Counted from the first letter of the stretch, positions 8,100 to 16,876 are shown. The stretch: 35,597 nt of DNA from an uncultured Clostridia bacterium (GCA_949482135.1 CASYFC010000014.1:1-35597); one strand, 5' to 3'. The notes: a model not told the origin generated them from the letters alone. Made by a program: numbers and translations.

Positions 8100-9236
8100 C
8101 TATTTTAATAATTCTGTAAAATTATACATCGCTTCTGATATTTTTAATTGTTGAGGGCAAACAGCCTCACAAGATTTACATCCTATACAAGCACTTGGTT
8201 TTTTGTCATCTGGTAATGCACTTATAACCATTGGAGCAATAAATCCTCCACCAGTAAATACATGTTCATTATATAGAGCCAAAATCTTTGGAATATCAAT
8301 TCCTTTTGGACAATGTGCTGTACAATATCTGCAAGAAGTACATGGAAGTGTTTTTCCATTTACCATTTCTCTTGCCATTTCTATTAATGCATTCATTTCA
8401 TCATTATTTAATTTTTTATCTTCTTCAAAAGTTTCAATATTTTGCTTTAGTTGCTCCATATTTGACATTCCTGAAAGTACCATGGTAACTTCTGGAATAG
8501 ATTGCAAAAATCTAAATGCCCAAGCTGGTACTGTTTCATCTGGTCTTAAAGTTTTAAGTTTTGCTTCATTTTCTTCTGAGAGTTTTGCAAGTTTTCCGCC
8601 TCTTAATGGCTCCATAACCCAAACAGGTATATTAAGTTCTTTTAATAATCTTAGTTTAGCTTTTGCATCTTGGAATTCATAATCTAAATAGTTTAATTGT
8701 ACTTGGCAAAATTCCATATGCTCTCCATATCTGCTATCTAAGAATTTTTTCATAACATCAAAACTTCCATGTACTGAAAATCCTAAATGTTTAATTCTTC
8801 CATTTTCTTTTTGTTTTAATAAGTAATCTAAAATTCCATATTTTTCATCTAAGTATGGATCAACATTTCTTTCATAAACATTATGAATTAAATAAAAATC
8901 AAAATATTCCATTCCTGTTTTTTCTAATTGTTTTTCAAAAATTTCTTTCATTTTATTCATATTAGATAAATCATATCCTGGAAATTTAGTTGCTAAATAA
9001 AAGCTTTCTCTTGGATATTTTTGCAGAACTTTACCTATTACAAGTTCTGATTCTCCATTATGATAACCCCATGCTGTATCAAAATAGTTTATGCCTTTAT
9101 TTATTGCATATTCTACCATTTTTGCTGTTTCTTCTTCATCAATTGGTGTATCTCCATTTACCCCTTTATTAGGTAATCTCATTGTTCCTAAGCCTAGGCT
9201 TGATAATTTTAATCCTTTAAAATCTTTGTAAAGCAT
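8100..9236 (-). CDS. Aldo/keto reductase with C-terminal ferredoxin-type 4Fe-4S motifs
   Basis: A 378-residue protein. The TIM-barrel N-terminal 280 residues carry the AKR tetrad: Asp53 and Tyr58 (YFDTAWGYHNGESE), Lys84 (ATKFPG) and His118 (FYLIHN). The C-terminal part holds CTSCRYCTAHCPKGIDIP and CIGCKSCEAVCPQQLKIS, each a C-x2-C-x2-C-x3-C-P cluster motif. This is the COG1453 type of oxidoreductase found in anaerobes. The NAD(P)H-dependent carbonyl substrate is unknown. It lies 23 bp downstream of the cupin/CMD gene and probably belongs to the MerR-controlled operon. Confidence 0.93.
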   Translation of the reverse strand: MLYKDFKGLKLSSLGLGTMRLPNKGVNGDTPIDEEETAKMVEYAINKGINYFDTAWGYHNGESELVIGKVLQKYPRESFYLATKFPGYDLSNMNKMKEIFEKQLEKTGMEYFDFYLIHNVYERNVDPYLDEKYGILDYLLKQKENGRIKHLGFSVHGSFDVMKKFLDSRYGEHMEFCQVQLNYLDYEFQDAKAKLRLLKELNIPVWVMEPLRGGKLAKLSEENEAKLKTLRPDETVPAWAFRFLQSIPEVTMVLSGMSNMEQLKQNIETFEEDKKLNNDEMNALIEMAREMVNGKTLPCTSCRYCTAHCPKGIDIPKILALYNEHVFTGGGFIAPMVISALPDDKKPSACIGCKSCEAVCPQQLKISEAMYNFTELLK

Positions 9237-9259
9237 TGTTTTTCCTCCTTTTAATTTTA

Positions 9260-9994
9260 TTATAATTTACTATATTCCTCATCTGTTACAGGTTCGCACC
9301 ACTCATTTTTTGTATCTTCTCCTGGTACTTCAACTGCAATATGACTAAACCAGCTATCCTTAGTTGCTCCATGCCAATGTTTTACATTTGCTGGTATTGT
9401 TACAACAGTTCCAGGAACTAATTTTCGAGCTTCTTTTCCTTCTTCTTGATACCATCCTTCTCCTTCAACACAAATCAAAATTTGTCCTCCAGCTTTCATT
9501 GAATGATGTATATGCCAATTATTTCTACATCCTGGCTCAAATGTTACATTTGCTAAAAATACTGCTGATTCTCCTGGTGTATTTAATGGTTTTAAATAAG
9601 AATTACCAATAAAATATTGTGCAAAGGCAATATTTGGCTCTCCCATTCCAAACATTCCGCCATGTGTTCCTTCAGTATTATCATCTGCATACACTTCATT
9701 TACTAATGAAAATGCACTCCATGCTTTAGGCCATCCAGAATAAAATGCAAGTTGTGTTACAATTTCTACTGCTTCTTCTTTTGTTATACCATGTTTTTTA
9801 CCCATAATAAAATGAGATTTTAATTGTGGAAATAACCCTTGTGCCATTAAAGCAGATATTGTAATCATACTTCTATCTCTTAAAGATAATTTATCTTCAC
9901 GAGACCACACTTCTCCAAATAATACATCATCATTCAATTCTGCAAATTTAGGTGCTATTTCTCCTAAATTCTCTCTTCCTGCTGTTTGTTTCAT
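9260..9994 (-). CDS. Carboxymuconolactone decarboxylase-like domain fused to a cupin
   Basis: A 244-residue protein. Residues 1-105 resemble the CMD/AhpD helical fold (RDRSMITISALMAQGLFPQL, then MGKKHGITKEEAVEIVTQLA) but lack an obvious CxxC. Residues 125-235 form a cupin with metal ligands in NNWHIHHSMKAGGQIL and VKHWHGATKD. CMD-cupin fusions often accompany MerR regulators and aldo-keto reductases, as here, and are thought to act in carbonyl/quinone or reactive-metabolite stress. AAGGAGGATAAA precedes the ATG. Confidence 0.9.
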   Translation of the reverse strand: MKQTAGRENLGEIAPKFAELNDDVLFGEVWSREDKLSLRDRSMITISALMAQGLFPQLKSHFIMGKKHGITKEEAVEIVTQLAFYSGWPKAWSAFSLVNEVYADDNTEGTHGGMFGMGEPNIAFAQYFIGNSYLKPLNTPGESAVFLANVTFEPGCRNNWHIHHSMKAGGQILICVEGEGWYQEEGKEARKLVPGTVVTIPANVKHWHGATKDSWFSHIAVEVPGEDTKNEWCEPVTDEEYSKL

Positions 9995-10032
9995 TATTTT
10001 ATCCTCCTTAAAATTTTTAAATATTTTTTCTG

Positions 10033-10416
10033 CTAAATTGTTTCTGTAAAATCTTTCTTTTTTCCAGAAACAATATCATTATATAGTTCAATTTTATAAT
10101 CCAATCTTTCTAATGAAACAGTAATATTTTTTTGTTTTTCTAATAACTTTTCTCTTTGTTCTTCCAATATTTCTTTTCTTCTTTTAGCTGTACTTTTTCC
10201 TTTTTCAAATAATTTCATATATTCTAATAAAGCTTCAATTTCAACTCCTGCATCTCTCATACATTTTACAAATTCAATTCTTCTACATGAATTTTCATCG
10301 TAATTTCTTATACCACTCTTGTTTCTTGGAACATTTGAAAGCATACCGATTTTTTCATAGTATCTTAAAGTATCTTGTGTTAAATTATATTTTTTACTTA
10401 CTTCTGAAATAGTCAT
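10033..10416 (-). CDS. MerR-family transcriptional regulator
   Basis: A 127-residue protein. The N-terminal winged helix reads MTISEVSKKYNLTQDTLRYY EKIGM, followed by the second helix-turn-helix (NYDENSCRRIEFVKCMRDAG) and a long dimerisation helix (about 80-118). There is no cysteine-rich metal-binding tail. It belongs to the AdhR/NmlR-like group that regulates stress oxidoreductases. It heads the cluster with the CMD-cupin and aldo-keto reductase genes. Its promoter carries the matching operator (10498-10515), so autoregulation is likely. Confidence 0.93.
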   Translation of the reverse strand: MTISEVSKKYNLTQDTLRYYEKIGMLSNVPRNKSGIRNYDENSCRRIEFVKCMRDAGVEIEALLEYMKLFEKGKSTAKRRKEILEEQREKLLEKQKNITVSLERLDYKIELYNDIVSGKKKDFTETI

Positions 10417-10488
10417 GTTTCCCTCTCTTTCATCAATTTCAACTATTGTTTGATTTTTTGTTCTTATATTTCCATTACATTTTTTCTT

Positions 10489-10519
10489 ATAGTATCACTT
10501 AGAGCTAACTCTAAGTCAA
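10489..10519 (-). promoter_or_regulatory. MerR-type promoter with 19-bp spacer and palindromic operator
   Basis: On the minus strand the -35 is TTGACT (10514-10519) and the -10 TACTAT (10489-10494), separated by 19 bp. Within the spacer is CTTAGAGTTAGCTCTAAG (10498-10515), a 7-4-7 palindrome. An over-long spacer holding such a palindrome is the hallmark of promoters that MerR proteins activate by untwisting DNA. It lies about 70 bp upstream of the merR-family gene. Confidence 0.85.
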
Positions 10520-10537
10520 TAGTTTTTTATAAAAAAA

Positions 10538-10566
10538 TGAAATTTAATGAACGTCCCTGAATTTCA
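10538..10566 (+). repeat. REP-like 29-bp hairpin repeat, copy 3
   Basis: The copy matches TGAAAY-N9-GTCCCT-N2-ATTTCA. It lies between the MerR promoter and the terminator of the permease gene. Confidence 0.75.
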
Positions 10567-10580
10567 CCTACATTTCACAA

Positions 10581-10614
10581 AAAATGAGTCCAAATTTAAC
10601 TTTGAACTCATTTT
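10581..10614 (-). terminator. Terminator of the ABC permease gene
   Basis: AAAATGAGT (10581-10589) pairs with ACTCATTTT (10606-10614), with an inner CAAA/TTTG stem. On the minus strand it is followed by a run of T. It lies 35 bp past the permease stop, flanked by REP copies 3 and 4. Confidence 0.75.
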
Positions 10615-10622
10615 ACTTTAAC

Positions 10623-10651
10623 TGAAATCTTTCGTCTGTCCCTATATTTCA
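10623..10651 (+). repeat. REP-like 29-bp hairpin repeat, copy 4
   Basis: The copy matches TGAAAY-N9-GTCCCT-N2-ATTTCA. The TGA stop of the permease gene (10649-10651) is the first triplet of this repeat on the minus strand, as at copy 1. Confidence 0.75.
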
Positions 10652-13024
10652 GTTTTCTCTTAATCTATCTACTATTGATTCTTTATTAAATATTTTTATA
10701 CAGCATATTGCAATAATAGAAGGCACAAAAATTGAAATTACTAAATATAAAACCATTGCTAATATAGGTAAATTAAATTCCATATAATTCATTCCAAATT
10801 TTTCGAATATTTTTATTGCAATATAGGCAAAACTTGGTCCAATTATACTACTTGCTAAGCAATTTGGTATTGCAAACCATATATTCTCAGAAATAATCAT
10901 TTTATTTACTTGTTTTTTTGTCATTCCCATTGATTGTAATATAGCAATTTCTTTTCTACGTGTAACTGTATTTGTAATAACTGTATTTATTAAATTAATT
11001 ATGCTAAATATAATTACAAAAATTGAAATTCCTATAAGAGTATTTTTAAAAATACTTGCTGATTTTTCAGCCTCCTCATGCCACTCAGAATATGTAATAC
11101 ATGATATATCTTCATAATTTTTTATAATATTTTTAACTTTATTATCTATATCTTCATTATAAATATGATTTTTAGTACTAACTTCTAAATATCCTGTACT
11201 ATCAAGTCCTTCTGAAATTTGATCATATATATTTTGTGGTACTAATACCCAACCTATTGATCTTGCATATTTAGAGAATGCTGAATCTCCAACTCCACCA
11301 ATAGTCAGTTCTATTTGTTTATCTTCACCATTAAAGTAATGAATTGTTACTTTATCACCAGCTTTAGGAGTATAACCATATACTTCTTCAAAAACATCAC
11401 TATAACTAAAATATATTTCTCCATTTTCTGTTAGCTTTTTTATATCTCCAGTTCCAGTTTTTAAAGATTTATTCATTGCTTCTTGTAGGTTTTCATTCAT
11501 TGCCTCAATTTCTTCATTAATAATATCTTTTTTAGTATCTATTTTTAAAAGGTAAGTTTTTCTAGCATTTACATGGTCTACTTCTTCTAAACTTTCTAAA
11601 TCCTTTTTTATTTTTGTAAGATTATTACCTTTACTTATTAAATCATACAATCCATTTTTTCTATCATTTATAGATTCTCTAGAAAAATTCATATAATATT
11701 CACAATCTCTAAAATAGCCATTTCTTGCATATTTTTCAACATTTATTGAACCTGTAAAAGTTAATGCTCCGATAAATAATGATCCACCTATAATTAAAGA
11801 TATAAGTGTAATATTAGTCTTTTTTTTGCTTTTATAGAATTCAATTTTTCCTAAAGAACTTGGTGTTAAATTTCTACACAATTTATTTGAAGTATTAACC
11901 TTTTCATCATTTCCAGTATATCTTAAACCTTCTATTGGAGATACATTACTTGCTCTTTTGGCTGGTTTTGTTACAGATATAAAAACTGCTACTGTTCCTA
12001 AAACACTTGATACTATTGCTAATTTAAAAACATTTAAAATGTTCCATCCATTTGAACTTATAAAATATGAAATTATACTACCAATTATGATTCCTAAAGG
12101 TATTGCAATTTTACAGTACTCAAGTCCTTCTATTTTTATAAGTTTTTTTATTTGCTTTTTAGACATTCCAATAGCTCTTAATTGTGCATATTCTTTAACT
12201 TTAGAAGATACTGATAAATAAAATATACTATAAATTACAATTCCACCTATTATAAGAATTACAACACTTAACCCAATAAATGTTTGAAGCTCTGGCATAT
12301 TTATAGAAAATGTATCAACAAATTTATTATTTGGATTTATATTTTTTCTTTCAATTCCATTTGTTTTTCCAATTTCATAAAAGAAATCTTTAATATATGT
12401 TGAACTTGGTATTTTCATATCTGGAGATACTTTTATTAAAGCATCAAGTGTACTGTTTTTAAATAATGTTCCTGATTCTGAATATTCTTTTGAAAATAAT
12501 GCAGGGTAATATAGAGATTTTCCATAGTCAATAAACCCTGATATAATGAATTTTTCTCCTAATATTTCGATGCTTTCTCCTATATTTTCTTCTATTCCAA
12601 ATTCTTTTGCTACCAATATATCTATAACAATCTCATTTTGTTTAATTGGAAAATTTCCTTTTAAAAGTTTATATGTACTCATTTCTTGAACTTCATAATC
12701 ATAATATATAGGTTTAATTTTTATATTTCCAATTTCTTTTTCAAAACCACTTCTATATTCCATCACACAGCGTATATTTTGGTTAGATTTCAAACTGTTT
12801 ATCTGCTCTTTGCTAACATCATAATATGCACAATCTTGCATTCCTTTTACAATTTCACGTTCATAAGTTTTGTAATTCAATGATGCAAGCCCAATTACCA
12901 TAATAAAACAAATTGCTAAACTTATAGTTACTGTCATAAATATATTTTTTAATTTAGATTCTTTTAAAGAAGCTTTTGCAATATTATGAATTACTTGGTT
13001 ATTGTTATTTTTTAATAAATTCAT
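10649..13024 (-). CDS. ABC transporter permease with two FtsX domains
   Basis: A 791-residue protein. It has an N-terminal membrane helix (about 29-48), an extracytoplasmic MacB-like domain (about 50-240), and an FtsX helix block (about 248-352). A second helix lies at about 402-424, a second large external domain at about 430-645, and a second FtsX block at about 655-785. Conserved cytoplasmic loops AQLRAIGMSKKQIKKLIKIE and EIAILQSMGMTKKQVNKMII couple to the ATPase. The length and duplicated layout fit peptide-antibiotic or lipoprotein-type (MacB/LolCE/Bce-like) exporters. The ATPase gene lies 18 bp upstream and the kinase/regulator pair beyond it, so a role in sensing or resisting antimicrobial peptides is plausible but inferred. 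Confidence 0.9.
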   Translation of the reverse strand: MNLLKNNNNQVIHNIAKASLKESKLKNIFMTVTISLAICFIMVIGLASLNYKTYEREIVKGMQDCAYYDVSKEQINSLKSNQNIRCVMEYRSGFEKEIGNIKIKPIYYDYEVQEMSTYKLLKGNFPIKQNEIVIDILVAKEFGIEENIGESIEILGEKFIISGFIDYGKSLYYPALFSKEYSESGTLFKNSTLDALIKVSPDMKIPSSTYIKDFFYEIGKTNGIERKNINPNNKFVDTFSINMPELQTFIGLSVVILIIGGIVIYSIFYLSVSSKVKEYAQLRAIGMSKKQIKKLIKIEGLEYCKIAIPLGIIIGSIISYFISSNGWNILNVFKLAIVSSVLGTVAVFISVTKPAKRASNVSPIEGLRYTGNDEKVNTSNKLCRNLTPSSLGKIEFYKSKKKTNITLISLIIGGSLFIGALTFTGSINVEKYARNGYFRDCEYYMNFSRESINDRKNGLYDLISKGNNLTKIKKDLESLEEVDHVNARKTYLLKIDTKKDIINEEIEAMNENLQEAMNKSLKTGTGDIKKLTENGEIYFSYSDVFEEVYGYTPKAGDKVTIHYFNGEDKQIELTIGGVGDSAFSKYARSIGWVLVPQNIYDQISEGLDSTGYLEVSTKNHIYNEDIDNKVKNIIKNYEDISCITYSEWHEEAEKSASIFKNTLIGISIFVIIFSIINLINTVITNTVTRRKEIAILQSMGMTKKQVNKMIISENIWFAIPNCLASSIIGPSFAYIAIKIFEKFGMNYMEFNLPILAMVLYLVISIFVPSIIAICCIKIFNKESIVDRLREN

Positions 13025-13041
13025 TTTTTAACTCACTCCTT

Positions 13042-13707
13042 CTAATAAATCTTTCCATCTTCAATTCTTATAATTCTATCTGCCATTTGGGCAATTTCTT
13101 CATTATGAGTAATCATAACTATTGTTTGATTAAAAGCTTTACTAGTATTTTTTAAAAGCCCAATTACTTCTAATGATGTCTTTGTATCAAGATTTCCAGT
13201 TGGTTCATCTGCTAGAATTATAGATGGCTTAGTTGAAATCGCTCTTGCTATTGCCACTCTTTGTTGCTGACCACCTGATAATTTATTAGGCATTGTTTTA
13301 ATTTTCGAAGTTATTCCTAACAAATTAATAATTTCATTTATAAAATCTTTATCTATTTTATTTCCATCTAGTTGAATTGGAAGTACAATATTTTCATACA
13401 CATTTAGCATTGGAACTAAATTATAATTTTGAAATATAAATCCTATCTGTCTTCTTCTGAATATTGTTAATTCTTCATCTGACATTTTAGAAATTTCATT
13501 TCCATCTATTTCAATTTTTCCATAACTTGGATTATCTAGGCCTCCAATCATATTAAGTAATGTAGATTTACCACTTCCTGAAGTTCCTACCACTGCTACA
13601 AATTCTCCTCTATTTATTTCTAGAGAAACTCCATCTAGAGCTTTTACTAAAGCTTCACCACTACCATAATACTTTTTTAATTCTTTTACTTTTAAAATAC
13701 TTTCCAT
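13042..13707 (-). CDS. ABC transporter ATP-binding protein (LolD/MacB type)
   Basis: A 221-residue ATPase. Walker A is GTSGSGKSTLLN, the Q-loop region IGFIFQNYNLVPMLNVYENI, the signature LSGGQQQRVAIARA, Walker B IILADEPTGNLD, and the switch His is in MITHNEE. The start is set at ATG 13707, 8 nt after AGAGAGG; the ATG at 13743 lacks a ribosome binding site. It energises the FtsX-type permease encoded 18 bp downstream. A terminator at 13775-13804 separates it from the kinase gene, so the transporter pair needs its own promoter, presumably the target of the regulator. Confidence 0.95.
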   Translation of the reverse strand: MESILKVKELKKYYGSGEALVKALDGVSLEINRGEFVAVVGTSGSGKSTLLNMIGGLDNPSYGKIEIDGNEISKMSDEELTIFRRRQIGFIFQNYNLVPMLNVYENIVLPIQLDGNKIDKDFINEIINLLGITSKIKTMPNKLSGGQQQRVAIARAISTKPSIILADEPTGNLDTKTSLEVIGLLKNTSKAFNQTIVMITHNEEIAQMADRIIRIEDGKIY

Positions 13708-13774
13708 TTTCATTACCTCTCTTCCATGAATTAATAATATCATACTAATATTTCAAAAAAGTCTCAGTTCAAAA

Positions 13775-13804
13775 AAAGATTGTTTCAGTTTTGAAACAAT
13801 CTTT
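13775..13804 (-). terminator. Terminator of the response regulator-kinase operon
   Basis: AAAGATTGTTTC (13775-13786) pairs with GAAACAATCTTT (13793-13804), 12 bp with a 6-nt loop, and is followed by a T run on the minus strand. It overlaps the last base of the kinase stop codon. Confidence 0.8.
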
Positions 13805-14697
13805 TAAAGTGGCAAAAAAATTGAAAATTTGCTACCTTCATTTATTTTTGATTTTACTTTTATATATCCATTTTGAGCTTCAACAATTTTTTTGACTAAA
13901 TATAGTCCAATTCCAACACCTTCAATATCCTTAACTTTTCTTTCTCTAAAAAATCTTTTAAATATATTATTTATATTTTCTTCATCAAAGCCAATTCCAT
14001 TATCTATAATATCTATTTTTAAAAATGTTTCTAATTTTTCTAAATTAATAATAATTTTTCCATCTCTATTTGTATACTTTATTGCATTTTCAAGTAAATT
14101 ACAAATTGCTTCTAAAGTCCATTTCTTATCATATTCTAATATGCAATCTTCCCCAATTATCTTAATTTCTATATTCTTATTTTCTGCTAAGATTTCAACT
14201 TGCTCTTTTGCTTGATTTATGCATTCCTTAATTTTTGCGCTTTGTTTATTTAAAACAATCATATTAGTTTCAAGTCTTGACATTTTAGTTAAAGAATTCA
14301 TTAGAAATTCTAGCTTATCAACTTGATTTGATATAATATTTAAAAATTCATTCTCCTTGTCTTTTGATAAATCATTATTAATAATTGTATCACTATACAT
14401 TCTAATATTTGAAATTGGAGTTTTTACCTGATGAGTAATATCAGATATCATCTGTTCTACTTCAAGTTTTGTTCTATTTGAATTTTCTGTTTTTCCCTTA
14501 ATTACTTCACTTAACTTATATAATTTTGAATCTATTTTTGAATCTAAAGTTTCTTTATTAATATTATCTTTTTCATATTTTCCATTTATAAAGTTATCAA
14601 TATTGTTTAACATTTTATTTGTAAATTTTAAATATTTATATCTGAAAAATAAATAAATTAACATTATAGAAATAATTAATATAATTACTTGTAACAT
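13804..14697 (-). CDS. Membrane sensor histidine kinase
   Basis: A 297-residue protein. One membrane helix (residues 2-18) is followed by a short linker, a HisKA domain with phospho-acceptor His89 (SDITHQVKTPISNIRMYSDT), and an HATPase domain with an N box (LLENAIKYTN), G1 (DNGIGFDEEN), F box (FKRFFRER) and G2 (GVGIGLYLVKKI). There is almost no extracellular sensor region. This is typical of kinases that sense through a partner ABC transporter, and such a transporter is encoded directly downstream. Its cognate regulator, 4 nt upstream, is frameshifted. Confidence 0.93.
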   Translation of the reverse strand: MLQVIILIISIMLIYLFFRYKYLKFTNKMLNNIDNFINGKYEKDNINKETLDSKIDSKLYKLSEVIKGKTENSNRTKLEVEQMISDITHQVKTPISNIRMYSDTIINNDLSKDKENEFLNIISNQVDKLEFLMNSLTKMSRLETNMIVLNKQSAKIKECINQAKEQVEILAENKNIEIKIIGEDCILEYDKKWTLEAICNLLENAIKYTNRDGKIIINLEKLETFLKIDIIDNGIGFDEENINNIFKRFFRERKVKDIEGVGIGLYLVKKIVEAQNGYIKVKSKINEGSKFSIFLPL

Positions 14698-14700
14698 TTT

Positions 14701-15373
14701 TTACTCCTCTAAAAACTTATAGCCTACACCATAAATTGTTTTTATATATTTATCATTTTCATCATCTAATTTTGAACGTAATCTACTAATATTAAGAGTT
14801 AGTGTATGTTCATCTACAAAATTTTCTTTATTGTCCCATAATTTCTCAAGTAATATTTCTCGTGTAAGTATCATATTTTTATTTTTAACAAAAATATTTA
14901 ATAAATCAAATTCAGTTGGAGTTAAATAAATAATATTATTATTTTTCTTAATCATTCTATTATCAAAATCAATAATCAGATCTTTAATTTTAAAAGTATT
15001 ATCTTGATTTCTATTACCTCTATTTAAAATAACATCGATTCTTTTTAATACAATTTTTATATTAAAGGGTTTTGTTATATAATCGTCTGCTCCGAATTTC
15101 AAATCCTTCTAAAATTTCTTCATCTAAATTATGTGCAGTTAGAAATATAAAAGGAATATTGTATTGCTCTTTAATTGTCTTAGCAAATTCAAAACCATTT
15201 CCATCTGGCAAATTTACATCTAGTAAAATTAAATCTATTTTATTTTGTTTTATAATTTCTTTTGCATCTTTTATACAATACGTGCTTAATGCTTTCCAAT
15301 TATTATTTTGAATATTAAAACATATTCCTGCATTTAACATTTCATCATCTTCTATAACTAATATGCTAGACAT
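14701..15373 (-). pseudogene. OmpR/PhoB-family response regulator split by a one-base insertion
   Basis: The first frame (15373 down) carries a receiver domain with the acidic pair Asp9/Asp10, phospho-acceptor Asp52 (LILLDVNLPDG) and FLTAHNLDEEILEGFE. The second frame resumes with GADDYITKPFN (conserved Lys) and a winged-helix output domain (LTPTEFDLLNIFVKNKNMIL, YIKTIYGVGYKF). The frames join at TCCG on the plus strand (15091-15094), where one extra base sits. Without it the protein would have about 223 residues. The start has AAAAGGAG. Kinase, ATPase and permease genes are intact, so an error in the assembly or very recent damage is likely. Confidence 0.85.
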
Positions 15374-15394
15374 TTTTTTCTCCTTTTATTTAGT

Positions 15395-16168
15395 TTAACT
15401 TTTAAAATCAATATCTAATTCTATAGGACAATGGTCACTTCCCATTATTTCTGGATGAACTTTAGCATCTATAATTTTTTCTTTTATTCTATCAGAGGTA
15501 ATAAAATAATCTATTCTCCAACCTATATTTTTTTCTCTAGCTCTTCCCATATATGACCACCATGAATAACAATCAATTTTATCTGGATATTTATATCTAA
15601 AAGTGTCTACAAAACCTGAATTCAGCAAATTGGTCATTTTACCTCTTTCTTCATATGTGAATCCTGAATTTCCTACATTTGATTTAGCATTTTTTATATC
15701 TATTTCGTTATGTGCTACATTTAAATCTCCACAATATATAACTGGCTTTATTTTATCTAGTTCCACTAAGTATTCTCTAACTACATCTTCCCAAACCATT
15801 CTATATGGAAGTCTTTCTAATTCTCTTTTTGAATTTGGAGTATAACAATTTACTAAATAATAGTTTTCAAATTCTAAAGTAATTAGTCTCCCTTCATTGT
15901 CATGTTCTTCTATTCCTAATCCATACTTAACACTTATTGGCTCTTCTTTTGTAAAAATTGCAGTTCCTGAATATCCTTTCTTTTCTGCACTATTCCAATA
16001 TTGATGATAACCTTCAAATATTGAATCCATAAATATATCTTTTTGTTCTAATTGCATTTTAGTTTCTTGCACACAAAATATATCTGCATCTATTTCATCA
16101 AAGAAATTTTTGAATCCTTTATTTACTACGGCTCTTAAGCCGTTAACATTCCAAGATATTAGTTTCAT
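15395..16168 (-). CDS. xth: Exodeoxyribonuclease III (AP endonuclease)
   Basis: A 257-residue protein of the exonuclease/endonuclease/phosphatase fold. It cleaves DNA 5' of abasic sites and removes 3' blocks in base excision repair. Diagnostic motifs are LISWNVNGLRA at the N-terminus, FCVQETKMQ (metal-binding Glu), YCGDLNVAHNEID (catalytic Asp/Asn), WSYMGRAREKNIGWRIDYF and GSDHCPIELD at the C-terminus (catalytic His). The length is that of the family. The start follows AGGAGGAAAT. It lies 12 bp from tcdA upstream, probably one transcript. Confidence 0.95.
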   Translation of the reverse strand: MKLISWNVNGLRAVVNKGFKNFFDEIDADIFCVQETKMQLEQKDIFMDSIFEGYHQYWNSAEKKGYSGTAIFTKEEPISVKYGLGIEEHDNEGRLITLEFENYYLVNCYTPNSKRELERLPYRMVWEDVVREYLVELDKIKPVIYCGDLNVAHNEIDIKNAKSNVGNSGFTYEERGKMTNLLNSGFVDTFRYKYPDKIDCYSWWSYMGRAREKNIGWRIDYFITSDRIKEKIIDAKVHPEIMGSDHCPIELDIDFKS

Positions 16169-16180
16169 ATTTCCTCCTAC

Positions 16181-16876
16181 TTATTTAGAAATTAAATATT
16201 TAACAACTTCACCTGCAATTATTAAACCTGCAACTGATGGAACAAAAGATATACTTGCTGGTGATTGTTTTTTTCCTTCTTCTTTTTGTATTACTTTTAC
16301 TGGCTCTTCTTTTGAATATACAACTTTTAGTTTTTTTATTCCTCTAGCTTTAAGTTCTTTTCTCATTACTTTAGCAAGTGGACATACTTCTGTTTTATAG
16401 ATATCTGTTACTTCAAATCTAGTTGGATCTAGCTTATTTCCAGTTCCCATACTTGATATAATTGGAATATTTAATTTATTTGCACGCATTACAAGTTCAA
16501 TTTTTGCTGTAACATTATCTATTGCATCTACAATATAATCTACTGTTTCATCTAATATTCCTTCACTTTCTGGCATAAAAAATTCTTCATAAATTTCTAC
16601 TTCTGCATTTGGATTTATTTCAAGAATTCTTTGTTTGCAAACTTCAACTTTAGATTTTCCAACAGTTTTATGAGTAGCAATTATTTGCCTATTTAAATTA
16701 GTTATATCTACTTTATCTTTATCAACTAATACAAATTTTCCAACTCCTGCTCTTGCTAATCCTTCAACAACATAAGAACCTACTCCTCCAATTCCAAATA
16801 TTTCTACTTTTGATTTATTTAATTTCTCAATTTTTTCTTTACCAATTAATAATTCTGTTCTTGAAAATTGTTCCAT
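16181..16876 (-). CDS. tcdA: tRNA threonylcarbamoyladenosine dehydratase (E1-like)
   Basis: A 231-residue ThiF/MoeB/E1-like enzyme that uses ATP to cyclise t6A37 of tRNA to ct6A. Residues 26-45 read IFGIGGVGSYVVEGLARAGV, the nucleotide-binding loop. VDKDKVDITNLNRQIIATHK is the adenylation region, and SSMGTGNKLDPTRFEVTDIY the conserved TcdA segment. The C-terminal SFVPSVAGLIIAGEVVKYL helix is typical. Its function is in tRNA modification in the cytoplasm. Confidence 0.93.
   Translation of the reverse strand: MEQFSRTELLIGKEKIEKLNKSKVEIFGIGGVGSYVVEGLARAGVGKFVLVDKDKVDITNLNRQIIATHKTVGKSKVEVCKQRILEINPNAEVEIYEEFFMPESEGILDETVDYIVDAIDNVTAKIELVMRANKLNIPIISSMGTGNKLDPTRFEVTDIYKTEVCPLAKVMRKELKARGIKKLKVVYSKEEPVKVIQKEEGKKQSPASISFVPSVAGLIIAGEVVKYLISK

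Noticed and set aside
8203-8682. Plus-strand open frame of 159 codons inside the aldo-keto reductase gene
   Set aside because: It is antisense to a well-conserved enzyme with complete active-site and Fe-S motifs; it has no ribosome binding site and no protein-like features.
15062-15373. Receiver half of the response regulator as a stand-alone single-domain regulator
   Set aside because: It lacks the conserved Lys segment, and its last residues are frameshifted; the missing part follows directly in the next frame.
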